A DNA stretch of 22,309 nt from positions 1 through 22,309 of the forward strand of contig JAQGAU010000969.1 in assembly GCA_034698045.1 (NCBI GenBank). The letters are read 5' to 3'. The notes beneath the pieces are model-generated. The model saw only the letters and a program-made list of their open reading frames with translations, was not told the origin of the DNA and made no database searches. Of the stretch, positions 1 to 8,837 are shown piece by piece (within the stretch, counting starts at the first letter, position 1; each line of letters opens with the position of its first letter). Origin of the DNA: Paramacrobiotus richtersi (Eukaryota > Tardigrada > Eutardigrada > Parachela > Macrobiotidae). A program made the position numbers and the translations under genes.

Positions 1-156
1 ACGATAGCTTACGGGAGCGGAAACGCAACAACCGGCCACGGACCCCCGAAATTCCGGAAGCCGATTACTACCGTTAATGGAGTTGCACATACAGATACTG
101 TGGTCTCTCTGGCGGCTGCAGTATACTCTGGTCTTTCGGAGGATCGCGGTCCCTAG
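1..156 (+). CDS. possible 3' end of a gene entering from the left
   Basis: Frame 1 is open from the window edge to TAG at 154-156 (51 residues): AYGSGNATTGHGPPKFRKP, then TVVSLAAAVYSGLSEDRGP. Composition is protein-like, but the length is short enough for chance. No family assigned. Confidence 0.25.
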   Translation, partial: TIAYGSGNATTGHGPPKFRKPITTVNGVAHTDTVVSLAAAVYSGLSEDRGP

Positions 157-455
157 GCTGACGTGCCTACATAGACCTCCCGTATAGTAATTTTATTCGG
201 ACTTCAATTCGCGGTTGTTTGTTTCAAAGTAGGTTAATGATGCACCAAGACGGACAAATTTGCGGCTGATTATGACATGAAGATGCGTGTTTAGTGTTAG
301 ATCATCGGCATACTGAACTAGCTTGTTTCTCCCGGTTGCCTTTGTGTACAAGAGAATTCTTCACATAGTTGTTATGTGTGCACAGAGAGAGAGATCTGGC
401 AGACCAAGAGGTAGGCGGTGAACGCTCGTGATTGTTTGTTTTTTTTAGCGCTGAG

Positions 456-884
456 ATGAACAGATTCCACTTCTTTGCAATATGTTCTCTTGCTGCTGCA
501 TGGAGTGTATCAATAAATGAAGCGTCTGAAAACTGGGCCAACATTTTACACGAAAGAATGATACCAATAACGCATTTGCCGGTATGTATCTGCGGTTTCG
601 CGAGATACCATGATCGTAATAGAGAACAGATGCTGATGCTCTCCGGGCGAATAAGAAATATGAGCGGGAAATGTGAATAAGAATCGTACGCTGCAAGCGG
701 CCGCTCGCGGGCGAGGCTTTAATTCACACTTCCAGATTAGATTTTTTTTCACAAGGATAGCTCTAATGTTGAGCTCTTCGGAGATGCTTTTTTGCCGTTG
801 AATGTGCAGCACACTCTTACTTTCATCGAAAGCATTTCTGGCGCAGAGCCGTCTGATCTGAATACTACGGCTGCCGCATTGTAG
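456..884 (+). CDS. putative two-exon small secreted protein
   Basis: Exon 1 is 456-581 (42 codons) with a signal peptide (MNRFHFFAICSLAAAWSVS); donor GTATGT. Exon 2 is 756-884 (42 codons plus TAG) after a strong polypyrimidine tract and CACAAG. Both are phase 0, giving 84 residues: SENWANILHERMIPITHLP joined to DSSNVELFGDAFLPLNVQ. No family recognised. It could be the first part of a longer gene if exon 2 is spliced differently. Confidence 0.4.
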
Positions 885-1855
885 TGCACTAACAATGCCC
901 AAACAACCGGTTGCGCAAGACCGCGCCAACCCAAAGAGCGGCTTTGTGTATGTGGCCAAGGTACCGTGTTATTGTTGGTGTTGGAGGTGAATCTGATGTA
1001 ATTCTCACGGTCCTCGGTCGGCGCCAGTCAAAACACTTCTTACCGTATAGGTCGAATTTGGCCAATGCTTTTGAAAACATCACACTTTTCTGTTGGACTC
1101 TTACCATGCCAAGTGTCGCCAGGGTAAGCAGACTTTCCCCATTTCGCTTGGGAGATGGGATTTTATGATGCTTTTCCTATATTTAGCCCGTCGGCGCAGG
1201 TCAGTCAGGATATGATGCAAGTCTTGTTGAAGTATATCAGTTGCGCTTGAAGGTATACGTACGTAGGCATACGCGAAACAGTTAACAATATTATGACGTT
1301 ATCTACGTCAGTTATGCACAGCAGCATTTACAGCAACCTCATGTCAGACGCTGAATTTATTGGTAATGGTTTCAGGTTTACAGTAATACTGAACCAAAAA
1401 ACTAGCTGCAGATTGAAACTAGTTGTTGAACTAACGGTAAGTAAACAACGCCACGGTTTTGCTTTACATGGCGGTCGATTTCCTTTAATATATTCTGTTG
1501 AATTAGGAGTTTTAGATTCGCATTTGTTCTAAGCCGTTAGATCGCGGTTAGTTTGCCGGCGTTTCTTTGTTGTTTTCCGCCGTCTCCTTTCGCTATTGAT
1601 CGTGCATAAGCATTACTATCTGCGGTTGCAGGATCGTTTCGCATACATTGTTGTTGTAGATTATGAAAACTGTGCGCGGTTCAGATCAATTGCTACATTA
1701 ACAATACCATTTACGTAATCGTAAATCAAACAAAAGAATAAGACTTGATGTCACCAGTTAAGACTATTAACCAAATTAACTGCAAGTATAAGCCCGTACT
1801 GGTATTTCATCGATATATAGGTATCGATCACTTGCAACAAAAACTGTTGCTGGAC
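885..1855. other. gene-poor stretch around the possible internal exons
   Basis: Apart from the two short exon-like segments at 1051-1252, a frame ending at 1437 (GNGFRFTVILNQKTSCRLKL) meets a perfect GTAAGT donor at 1438. Its upstream junction does not keep phase with the others. Nothing is seen from about 1540 to 1855. Confidence 0.35.
1051..1252 (+). CDS. possible internal exons of an unassigned gene
   Basis: Two short segments with good splice sites: 1051-1123 (acceptor CCGTATAG, donor GTAAGC) and 1187-1252 (acceptor ATATTTAG, donor GTATAC). They encode SNLANAFENITLFCWTLTMP and GAGQSGYDASLVEVYQLRLK. The FCWTLT stretch recalls the LCW-x-[MLI]-T motif before the catalytic domain of core-1 galactosyltransferases, but no DDD motif or other part of that family is present. 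Very tentative; could be a gene remnant. Confidence 0.2.
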
Positions 1856-2458
1856 ATGAGCACGAATGATGTACTTCCCAAACTCGTTTTCCTATTTTTT
1901 CTTGTCATTGTTACTGTGACCGACGGGACGAACAAAATACCCGGTTCCAACAGTAGAAGTACAGAGGACGCGCCTTTTATTGCGCAATACTTTCGGTACC
2001 GTAACCGACGATTTTCACCGAATGTAGAGGACCTTCGCTTCGTTCGATTAAGAGTGTTGAACTTCATGGGAAATAATCTGCCGTCTACAAAAATACAGAA
2101 TTCGTTTAGGTGACCTGTCCGTAACGTTTCGGCATGGGTGCAGCGGTACCAAGCAAAATGGTGCAGGAAGGGCACGATGGACAATGCAGATGACCTTTGC
2201 CAAATGAAAGTGTTTTCGTAGCAGCCGTTGCATTATTTGATACGGAAAGAACCGGAGTATCGATCTGTTTGTAAGGAATGGAAAACCATGCACGGTTCGA
2301 ACCCTGTTTCGCTGCAAAGCTTCGGGAATAGTCCCTTCAAACAACTGCTTGTTAGGCCGTTTCCTGCAGAAATAAGAAATGTTTTTCCAAGTGTCGAAGC
2401 GTTAGTGATTCAATATGCAATTTCGAACGAAGGATTCATACAGAATGTAGGAATGTAG
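1856..2458 (+). CDS. putative secreted protein, one or two exons
   Basis: ATG 1856 opens an 85-residue frame to TGA at 2111-2113 with a hydrophobic leader (PKLVFLFFLVIVTVTDG), then IAQYFRYRNRRFSPNVEDLR. A second protein-like segment, 2222-2458, follows an acceptor TTTTCGTAG: PLHYLIRKEPEYRSVCKEWK, then VRPFPAEIRNVFPSVEALVI, stop TAG. A phase-0 donor at 2024 (AATGTAGAG) would join them into about 134 residues; alternatively they are separate. Family not recognised. Confidence 0.35.
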
Positions 2459-3454
2459 AAGAGAAACTAACGTAATGTCTCATGTTTCGGTTTGAAAGAC
2501 GGCCATGATTTAACATAACGACCTATGAAAAATTTCGCCGCCTTCTTGTATCTCGTGGATCACAGCTCGTACAAAGTTGCATAAAGCCTCGTTCACATGC
2601 ACCCTACAGAGTCCCTGCGTCCTACATGTACGTATAAAAGAGAACTTAAAGTATATACTACATTATTTATTGTGATGTGATTTATACGGGCCGAGAAGCA
2701 TCCGTATGCCCGTTCCTCCGTAGGTTTCCTGCAGGCGCGTTAGGTAAGCAGACCCCATCTCTATATCTTCGTCGGATGCGCAACAAAAATTAAGACATGG
2801 AGAACGCCCTGTGAACCGTCGTGAATGTTGTAAACAGGGTCGTCACAGCACGTAAATGTCTTCTGTCCAACCTGGTTTCCTCTTACCGCATAAACGAAGC
2901 ATGTATAAGTCAGAACAAATTAATACAGAAGTCGAAACTAGCAATAATTTTCATGTGAAAGCTTTGTAGCCAGTTACGCTATTTGTGTGAATAACGATAA
3001 CCATTACGGATGTTGACGTCTCTCCATTTGGCGAGATGGTTTCTCCCCGCCATTGCATGATAAAGCAGGGATGTTCGGCACGATTGATTTTGCTAGTTGT
3101 AGGTATACAATCAGTAACGCGGTATCTTGGTTATCTCGTCAAGACGATTGTCTGGAAACTGACGTAATATTACATCAAAACGCACGGCAGAAACGTAATG
3201 CGAACAATACAACTCAACAGAGAATAAGAAAATATCAATAACCAATTTTTAACCAGAAACCGTGATGTTTCACCCGTCACAAATGTGACCTCTAATATAA
3301 CCTTGTCTGTATGTTATCGATATCCTTGTGGGCTGCATGTCCGGTCTGGCAATCCTGCACCCATTCGGTGCATTGTTTATTCAATACGTGCTTACAGAAT
3401 AAGTTTCCTATCTTGTTTACGATGTCAACACAATTGTTTAAACTGCATAATTTG
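2459..3454. other. intergenic stretch, little seen
   Basis: AT-rich, with stops in all frames. A TATAAAAG box at 2633-2640 (plus) has no convincing ORF after it. A short frame from ATG 3036 has a hydrophobic run (RLILLVVGIQ) and a GTATAC site, too little to call a gene. Confidence 0.5.
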
Positions 3455-3463
3455 TATATAAAG
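3455..3463 (+). promoter_or_regulatory. TATA box TATATAAAG
   Basis: Canonical TATA element about 150 nt upstream of the ATG at 3609. A start of transcription near 3485-3497 would leave a 5' leader of about 115 nt. Confidence 0.45.
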
Positions 3464-3608
3464 ATGCAAAAGCCCAAACTCCCCAATGAAGTTCTCAGAG
3501 ATTTTGTTAGCGATTCATAGTGCAAGTCCTACGCAAGAGTCTACTCTTTAGCGTGTTTTACAGCAACAGTCACTTCCGCTTTTGCTAGTTCCCAGTAAGT
3601 GCGGCAGT

Positions 3609-3938
3609 ATGTTCGCAAAGGTCATCGTTCTATGTGCAGCCCTGTGGGCGGTGGAGTGCGTCAGCGGAGGAGTCGTGGTGCCGCTGGGCGCTGCGGACAC
3701 CTTCCAAGGGGAATGGCTGAATGAGAACACGATCGCGGCCAAACTATACGCCGGAGACATCTGCATCAGCCTTACCGTCTACAACTACCCCACGACCGGT
3801 TTGACCGCTGCCCAGGCGGCCGGTGTCTGCAAATACCAGTGCATTTTCTACTTCGGACAGCCGCCCAGCCCCACAAACATCTGCTCGAGCTCGACCGCCA
3901 GTCCGTGCTGTGCCTGCAGTCAGATCTACACTTGCTAG
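3609..3938 (+). CDS. small cysteine-rich secreted protein
   Basis: Single-exon ORF of 109 residues ending in TAG. The ATG at 3609 puts a classical signal peptide at the N-terminus (MFAKVIVLCAALWAVECVSG), with cleavage likely after SG or nearby. The mature part has eight cysteines, five of them in the last 18 residues (ICSSSTASPCCACSQIYTC), suggesting a disulfide-locked tail. An upstream TATA box and a downstream AATAAA fit an independent gene. GC content and codon usage look like real coding sequence. I do not recognise the family; it could be a cuticle, mucosal or defence-type peptide (inference). Confidence 0.7.
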   Translation: MFAKVIVLCAALWAVECVSGGVVVPLGAADTFQGEWLNENTIAAKLYAGDICISLTVYNYPTTGLTAAQAAGVCKYQCIFYFGQPPSPTNICSSSTASPCCACSQIYTC

Positions 3939-4310
3939 TTGTTGGTAAGAGCACAAAGAAAGATCCAAAACTGGTGCGAAATGACCTTTTGATTGCTGTA
4001 CTCGTGTACGTATTGTCAGCATACGAGTATATGTGGTCTTTATCGATACTTCTGTGTGTAACCGTGGTTCACTGTGGCTCTGTTTGACCTGAGGTTTATA
4101 TGGTACTTAAATTTTAATTTCCATGGTTGTTCGTTAAGGTCTTTTACATTTCGTGATTGTTAACTGTACGGTAGCAGCAGCTGCTCTGTACAGAACCTTT
4201 GTATATAAAATCATGCAGCTTTACACCAACGGCCTATAACGCTGTAGAAGCAGTACGTGAACTGCTCTACCGGTATTCTTCGCAAAACAACTTGCAGCTT
4301 CTCCATGAAG

Positions 4311-4316
4311 AATAAA
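4311..4316 (+). terminator. poly(A) signal AATAAA
   Basis: AATAAA about 370 nt after the stop of the cysteine-rich secreted gene, in AT-rich sequence with no other ORF. It defines a plausible 3' untranslated region of 3939 to about 4340. Confidence 0.5.
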
Positions 4317-4601
4317 ATGTTTCTCTAAATAATTAAGCATTCCGGCTAGCGGCTAGAGTTTAACGTTTCAGAGTCTGCATTCTAAAGGGTTTCTATGAGT
4401 CGGGCACACAAACGCGCAGAACGAACCGTACTATGTTAGAACACCCAATAAACGAAAGGAGATGGGAATGCTAGCCTGAATTTGTTGGAAGATCAGAAAG
4501 GTCGTGCCGAAAGGAAATTAATGCATATTCGGAGATTTTTATTCCAGTTTCGCACCATGCAGTCAGCGGCCAATTGCAAGTCATTGTGCAGTGTATCAGG
4601 T

Positions 4602-6008
4602 AGGCGGATTATCTGGATTCTCGAAGTCATCTTTTAAACACTGCCTAACCATAGAGAAACACCGAGCGCGCCCACACATAGAAAAAACCAACAAAGAAGC
4701 ATACAGCAAAATGGCACAAATGGCGTTTTGGGATGAAAGCTACTGATTTTGGTTAGGTTGGCATTAAGCTAGCAGTTAACGAAGTGCTGAGCGGTCGCTA
4801 TCAGCCAAGGAGATGACATCTTCTTCCTCCTCTTCTACCCTTCTCACAGTTCTGCAATGAGACCAAAATTTGGGTACGCTTATTGAAAATTCTTAATAGC
4901 TTGTGAACATCTACAGAGTTTTTCGCTAGTACTTTGAGATGATGCCACATAAACGTAAAACGGATGCATACCTGGTTGTGGTGGTCTCCTCAATAATGGC
5001 ATCTGACAGACTCCACGTGTCATCATCTTTTTTGAACTTTTCCAGTATCTTGTCCGGGGATTCTTCAATCTGCATTAAGAGTTCACGTTCCACGGGGACA
5101 TCTTCCTCTCTAACCGCCACCTCCCTCCACTGTCCGTTGATTAGTTTTTTCATAACCGTCCGCTTGGTTCTTTTCGTCTCGGGTGATACATCATCACCAC
5201 GCCTACGAATGTTGGCACAGTTCGCTGACTACCACATACATAAAGACTAACAGAAACACAAGTAGAATCTAAGGTTTTTTCGGTAAAATATCTTCCAAAG
5301 TACCTAATCAAAGACGTATCTTTCATCTCCTCCTCGGCCCCATCCGTCCGCTTCAATGTCCGACTGCTCTTCTGCAGTTCCTCCAGACTGACCACAACCC
5401 CTAGATCCTTCCGTTTCAGCTGCCCGTACCCGACCGCGGTCCCCACAGATCGTCTGCCCGACAAACTGGGTAGGCTCTGTGACATGCTGGCATAGGTCGC
5501 TAGATTGGGCGGTGAGCCAGCAGCAGCCGCACTCTCCCGCATAGCCTGCTCGCTATGGAACCGGCTCTCTTCGATGGTCTCCTTAGTCTCTGCTTCATGG
5601 CGTTTGCAACCTCTCAAATCTTCCTCTTCGTTCTGTGCCAAGGAATCGGCCGACAATTGTAATGTGTCCCATTTACGCAGGGGAGATGTGTCGGTTTTAC
5701 TGCGGCGTTGGTTGCTTTTCTCAATAGCCTTCTCCAGTGCGGCTTCAACCGAGCTTCCTCCGGTAGGTTAGCTGCAGCAGTTATTGCTTTCGCTCATCTC
5801 ATGTTACTGCGAATGTTTAATGCGAAGGTTACCGTCGAAACTGTTACCAAATTTCTGTTTACCGCCGTTTAGAAGTTATCAATCGTAATTCACTGATGTC
5901 GCTTTGTTCAGACTGAACTTACCAAAATGTCGTTTCACCAGCAGTTCTCTGGCGTATAACGTTGAATTCTTCTGTTCTGCAGTTCCGGTTCGCACCCATT
6001 CCGGGCGG
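4602..6008. repeat. segmental duplicate, copy 1 of the gene tail
   Basis: Direct (same-orientation) duplicate of 8590-10128. Both begin at AGGCGGATTATCT and end at CATTCCGGGCGG. They share the 3' untranslated region, three terminal exons and the end of exon 17. Introns differ more: the last intron is 120 nt here and 237 nt in copy 2. No transposon ends or target-site repeats are visible at the boundaries. Confidence 0.8.
4776..5923 (-). pseudogene. partial, frameshifted copy of giant gene exons 17-20
   Basis: Exon equivalents: 5923 upward (end of exon 17, donor GTAAGT), 5771-5304 (exon 18), 5202-4972 (exon 19), 4851-4776 (exon 20, stop TAA). All keep GT-AG signals in matching phases. Two defects show. 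The exon 17 copy matches only to about 6008, beyond which the frame meets a stop. The exon 18 copy lacks one base near 5752-5758, so splicing from an upstream phase-1 exon shifts frame and ends early. After that point the frame of the exon 18-20 copies is fully open and the protein is very similar; an extra Ala codon sits in SAAAAGSPP. It may be a recent pseudogene, or a remnant once used as an alternative tail. Confidence 0.75.
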
Positions 6009-6949
6009 GATTACAAAGGCCGACATAAAGCGGCCGCCACAACTGACAGCTTACGATGCACTATAAAAAGTGGACGCATCACTGAAATAATTTCGCCTAA
6101 CGAGGTCAGTATATCCTCGTATAAAAGTTGAAGCTGATGCTAGTACATACATACTAATGAATATTATTTTAATAACCTTTGGTACTCGTAATTGTAAGTT
6201 CAATGGGCACGCTGCTGTAGCCGACAATGATGTACAAGTATCAGATATCAGCAGAAATCAACAACATCGAAGAAAACGCGATTGCCACGGCACACAAACA
6301 CTTGATAAAATTCTAAATCGCCGTAATTTCCGACCGCCCAACAAGATCTGCACCGACTTGGAACGCTCTTACGTGTTGCAGTGCAATTGTACCGCCCTCA
6401 AAACCAGAAGTCTCAATGGCAAATTATTGATTTCTGCCGCGGCTTACCCGGTCTAAATTTGCTAAACCGGTTGGGCTTCCACCTTAAACTGCAGCCGGAA
6501 GCACCCGAACGGCGGGCCGTATAATTGGGTGTTCGTTCGTCAGGAGGTCTGCAGGAAACACCGCTGGTAATGGTCATCACGGCAGATTTATGAACTTGGA
6601 TACCTCGTTTCGTGTGATGCCACGGCTGTGCAATGGTTTTCGACTTTTCGGAAAACTGTTTTCCTGATTTCGTAGACCGGGAAGGCAAAAAACTGTAATG
6701 GCTTATTAGCCGATCCGGGGTGCCGGCCGACTGATGACAGTACCCGAGCCGCTTTAGTGGTATGCAAACAGGCATTACTCGAAGCAAGCGGGTTACTGAA
6801 ACCTTCGCCAGCCGAAGCCAACCGTTAAACTTAAAAGCCAGCTGTTACAACATTTGTCTGCGTAGATGCAACGTAAATGTGTGTTGCAGCTCGTTAACGT
6901 GGCACTTCGCGAAATTCAGAATCATCTTTCGAAGCAAGATAAACCGAAA
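6009..6949. other. spacer between tail copy 1 and the coiled-coil gene
   Basis: No firm gene. Around 6214-6310 on the plus strand a frame reads MMYKYQISAEINNIEENAIA and stops soon after; it follows a GCTGTAG acceptor-like site and could be an isolated exon. The rest has only short frames. Confidence 0.4.
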
Positions 6950-7870
6950 ATGTCTACTGGTAAAAGTGATGGACGAAGTAAAAACTGGGGAATTCACCAT
7001 TATCACCACTTGTTCAAAGCCGTTTTCGAATTAAAACCGTATTATTCAGATTTGAACTTCACTCCGGATAAATATACAGCAGTGTTGGAGTGACTAAAGA
7101 AAACCGATAGCAAGGTTTGGTTGTGTAGCTTTGCCTGCCTCTGGAGTAGTCCTTTTATTGCAGTTGCGACTTTTCTCATCTTTTCGTATTGTCGACTAGC
7201 TAGCCTGATATGCACAACTTTTCCTTGACGTAACCCGTAGAACCACCTGATCTCCAAAGATCATAGATACTATTAACGTCTAATTATGTTATGAAGCACT
7301 GTCTAATTTCAGAAGTTTTTCGAACGCTGCTCTCTGGAGGAGATCGCGGAAAAGGTTAGAGACATCGACAAGGATGAAACGGGCGCCGCAAAATGGATAA
7401 CGGAATTTCAGAATCGCACTCCCAAGACGGAGTCGGAGATAATCAAGGTCGTGGACCTTTACAATGCGATACGAGAAGAATATATTGGATTTAGGCCTCG
7501 CTTAGTGGAGGAAGAAAACGCGAATCTTAGAAAAGAAGAGAAGGAGCAAGCATACCTTTCTAAACAACGGATCGAACATCTTGAAGAAGAAATGAAGGAG
7601 GTGAAACTGACGCTGAAAGAGAAGAAAGAGAACCGAGAACCGAAACAGGAAGAGAAACCGGAAGTGGATCATCTTGAGCAACGCATCGAACAACTTGAAA
7701 AAGAGATGAAGGAAGTAAAGCTAGCACTGAAAGAGAAAAATGAAGAAGTGGAGAAACTGAAGCTGGTGATGAAAGAGACAGACGAACGAATTGAGAAAGC
7801 ATGTGCAGTGTTAACCACGACGGAAAACGAGACATCTGAATCACAGAAAAAGGTTCGCGCAAAACTGTAA
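6950..7870 (+). CDS. two-exon coiled-coil protein, splice junction uncertain
   Basis: Exon 2 is well supported: acceptor CTAATTTCAG, then 7313-7870 (185 residues, stop TAA). It starts KFFERCSLEEIAEKVRDIDK and continues as a Glu/Lys-rich coiled coil with two internal repeats (IEHLEEEMKEVKLTLKEK and IEQLEKEMKEVKLALKEK). Exon 1 probably starts at ATG 6950 (GAAAATG context; SDGRSKNWGIHHYHHLF, KPYYSDLNFTPDKYTAV). The frame is open back to 6866. A canonical donor that keeps frame is unclear: the exon 1 frame meets TGA at 7091. GTGACT at 7088 would shift frame, and GTGTTG at 7082 keeps phase 0 but is weak. The protein would have about 229 residues. Family not recognised; the gene lies between the two tail duplicates. 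Confidence 0.5.
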
Positions 7871-8589
7871 ATTACAAATTTTATTAATTTATGCAAAACG
7901 GCTTTTCGACATTCCATACTGGGAACAATGATATTAATAAGATGCCTATAAGACGAGTACTAGCGGATTAGCGTAAAAATACAGCGGGTCAACGCGATGA
8001 CCATAATCATATAATGAGAACAACACCGCCTTCCGCTAATATTGACGAGATATTTTCTGTCTTTGGTTTTAGTTAATTGGTGGCAAGAGACGTGTTATCA
8101 AGCGTGTTATACTGGTAGTAACTGCAGGTTTTTAACATTGCTCAGTGATTGCTGTTTGGTAACAATAGTAGGACTAATAGCGCAACCTTATCGTTTCAAA
8201 AGTAGCATTTGTATGATTTTTACTTCAAGGTCAAAAAGGAACCAGCCGGAACCTCCGATGAATAATCCACGGCTGGGAGATGGGAACAAACCAATCGGTT
8301 GCAGCGCAAAACCCGGATAATTCCATTAAAACTTGGAAAAACCCACTCATGCGGCTTTGTTTTTCTCATGAGGTGTTGCCGGCTGGATGTTTTGCGAGCG
8401 TTATGGATCATGATTTATCATATTTTGCAAGATCTGCTTTCCTCTGATGCCATAAATTATAATGGCCTCCGTGATTTCGCTGCACTAAGAACTTGCTAAT
8501 AACATCTAAATGAGATTCAGGTCTGGATATGCTTTTCCTGAACGATACTTAACTGGTGATGCTGCATGTAAATGTAATCTAATATGGGC
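7871..8589. other. spacer between the coiled-coil gene and tail copy 2
   Basis: AT-rich sequence with short frames only. It probably holds the 3' untranslated region of the coiled-coil gene; no clear AATAAA is seen close to its stop. Confidence 0.45.
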
Positions 8590-8620
8590 AGGCGGATTAT
8601 CTCGATTCTCGAAATCATCT

Positions 8621-8626
8621 TTTAAT
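8621..8626 (-). terminator. probable poly(A) signal ATTAAA of the giant gene
   Basis: ATTAAA on the minus strand, about 135 nt after the stop. The homology with the upstream partial copy ends about 30 nt further on (8590), close to where cleavage would be expected. The matching position of the other copy reads TTTAAA on the plus strand, so the signal is not conserved there. Confidence 0.4.
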
Positions 8627-8761
8627 CAATGCCTAACCAAAGAGAACATCAAGCGCAACCACATATAGAAAAAACCCCAACAAAGAAGCGTACAGCAAAT
8701 GGCACATGACGTTTTGGGATGAAAGCTACTGATTTTGGTTAGGCTGGCATCAAGCTAGCAG

Positions 8762-8837
8762 TTAACGAAGTGCTGAGCGGTCGCTATCAGCCAACGAGAT
8801 AACATCTTCTTCCTCCTCCTCTACCCTTCTCACAGTT
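8762..8837 (-). CDS. giant gene exon 20: C-terminus and stop
   Basis: Final 24 residues (TVRRVEEEEEDVISLADSD, ending SALR) and stop TAA at 8764-8762. Acceptor TTTTTGCAG at 8838. The duplicate at 4776-4851 encodes the same amino acids with three silent changes. Confidence 0.88.

Noticed and set aside
1..156. C-terminus of an alkaline phosphatase
   Set aside because: Only YGSG and a final RGP are reminiscent; the expected histidine-containing blocks are absent.
1051..1123. Core-1 galactosyltransferase fragment
   Set aside because: Only a short FCW-type motif resembles the family; no metal-binding DDD motif or other conserved block is found nearby.
2633..2640. TATAAAAG as promoter of a further gene
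   Set aside because: No convincing coding exon starts within several hundred bases downstream.
4939..5250. Plus-strand frame that is also found at 9045-9389, so apparently conserved between two copies
   Set aside because: It is the antisense of the duplicated exon 19; changes between copies sit at third positions of the minus-strand frame, not this one.
4602..6008. Retrocopy of the giant gene's 3' end
   Set aside because: The copy retains all three introns, so it arose by DNA duplication.
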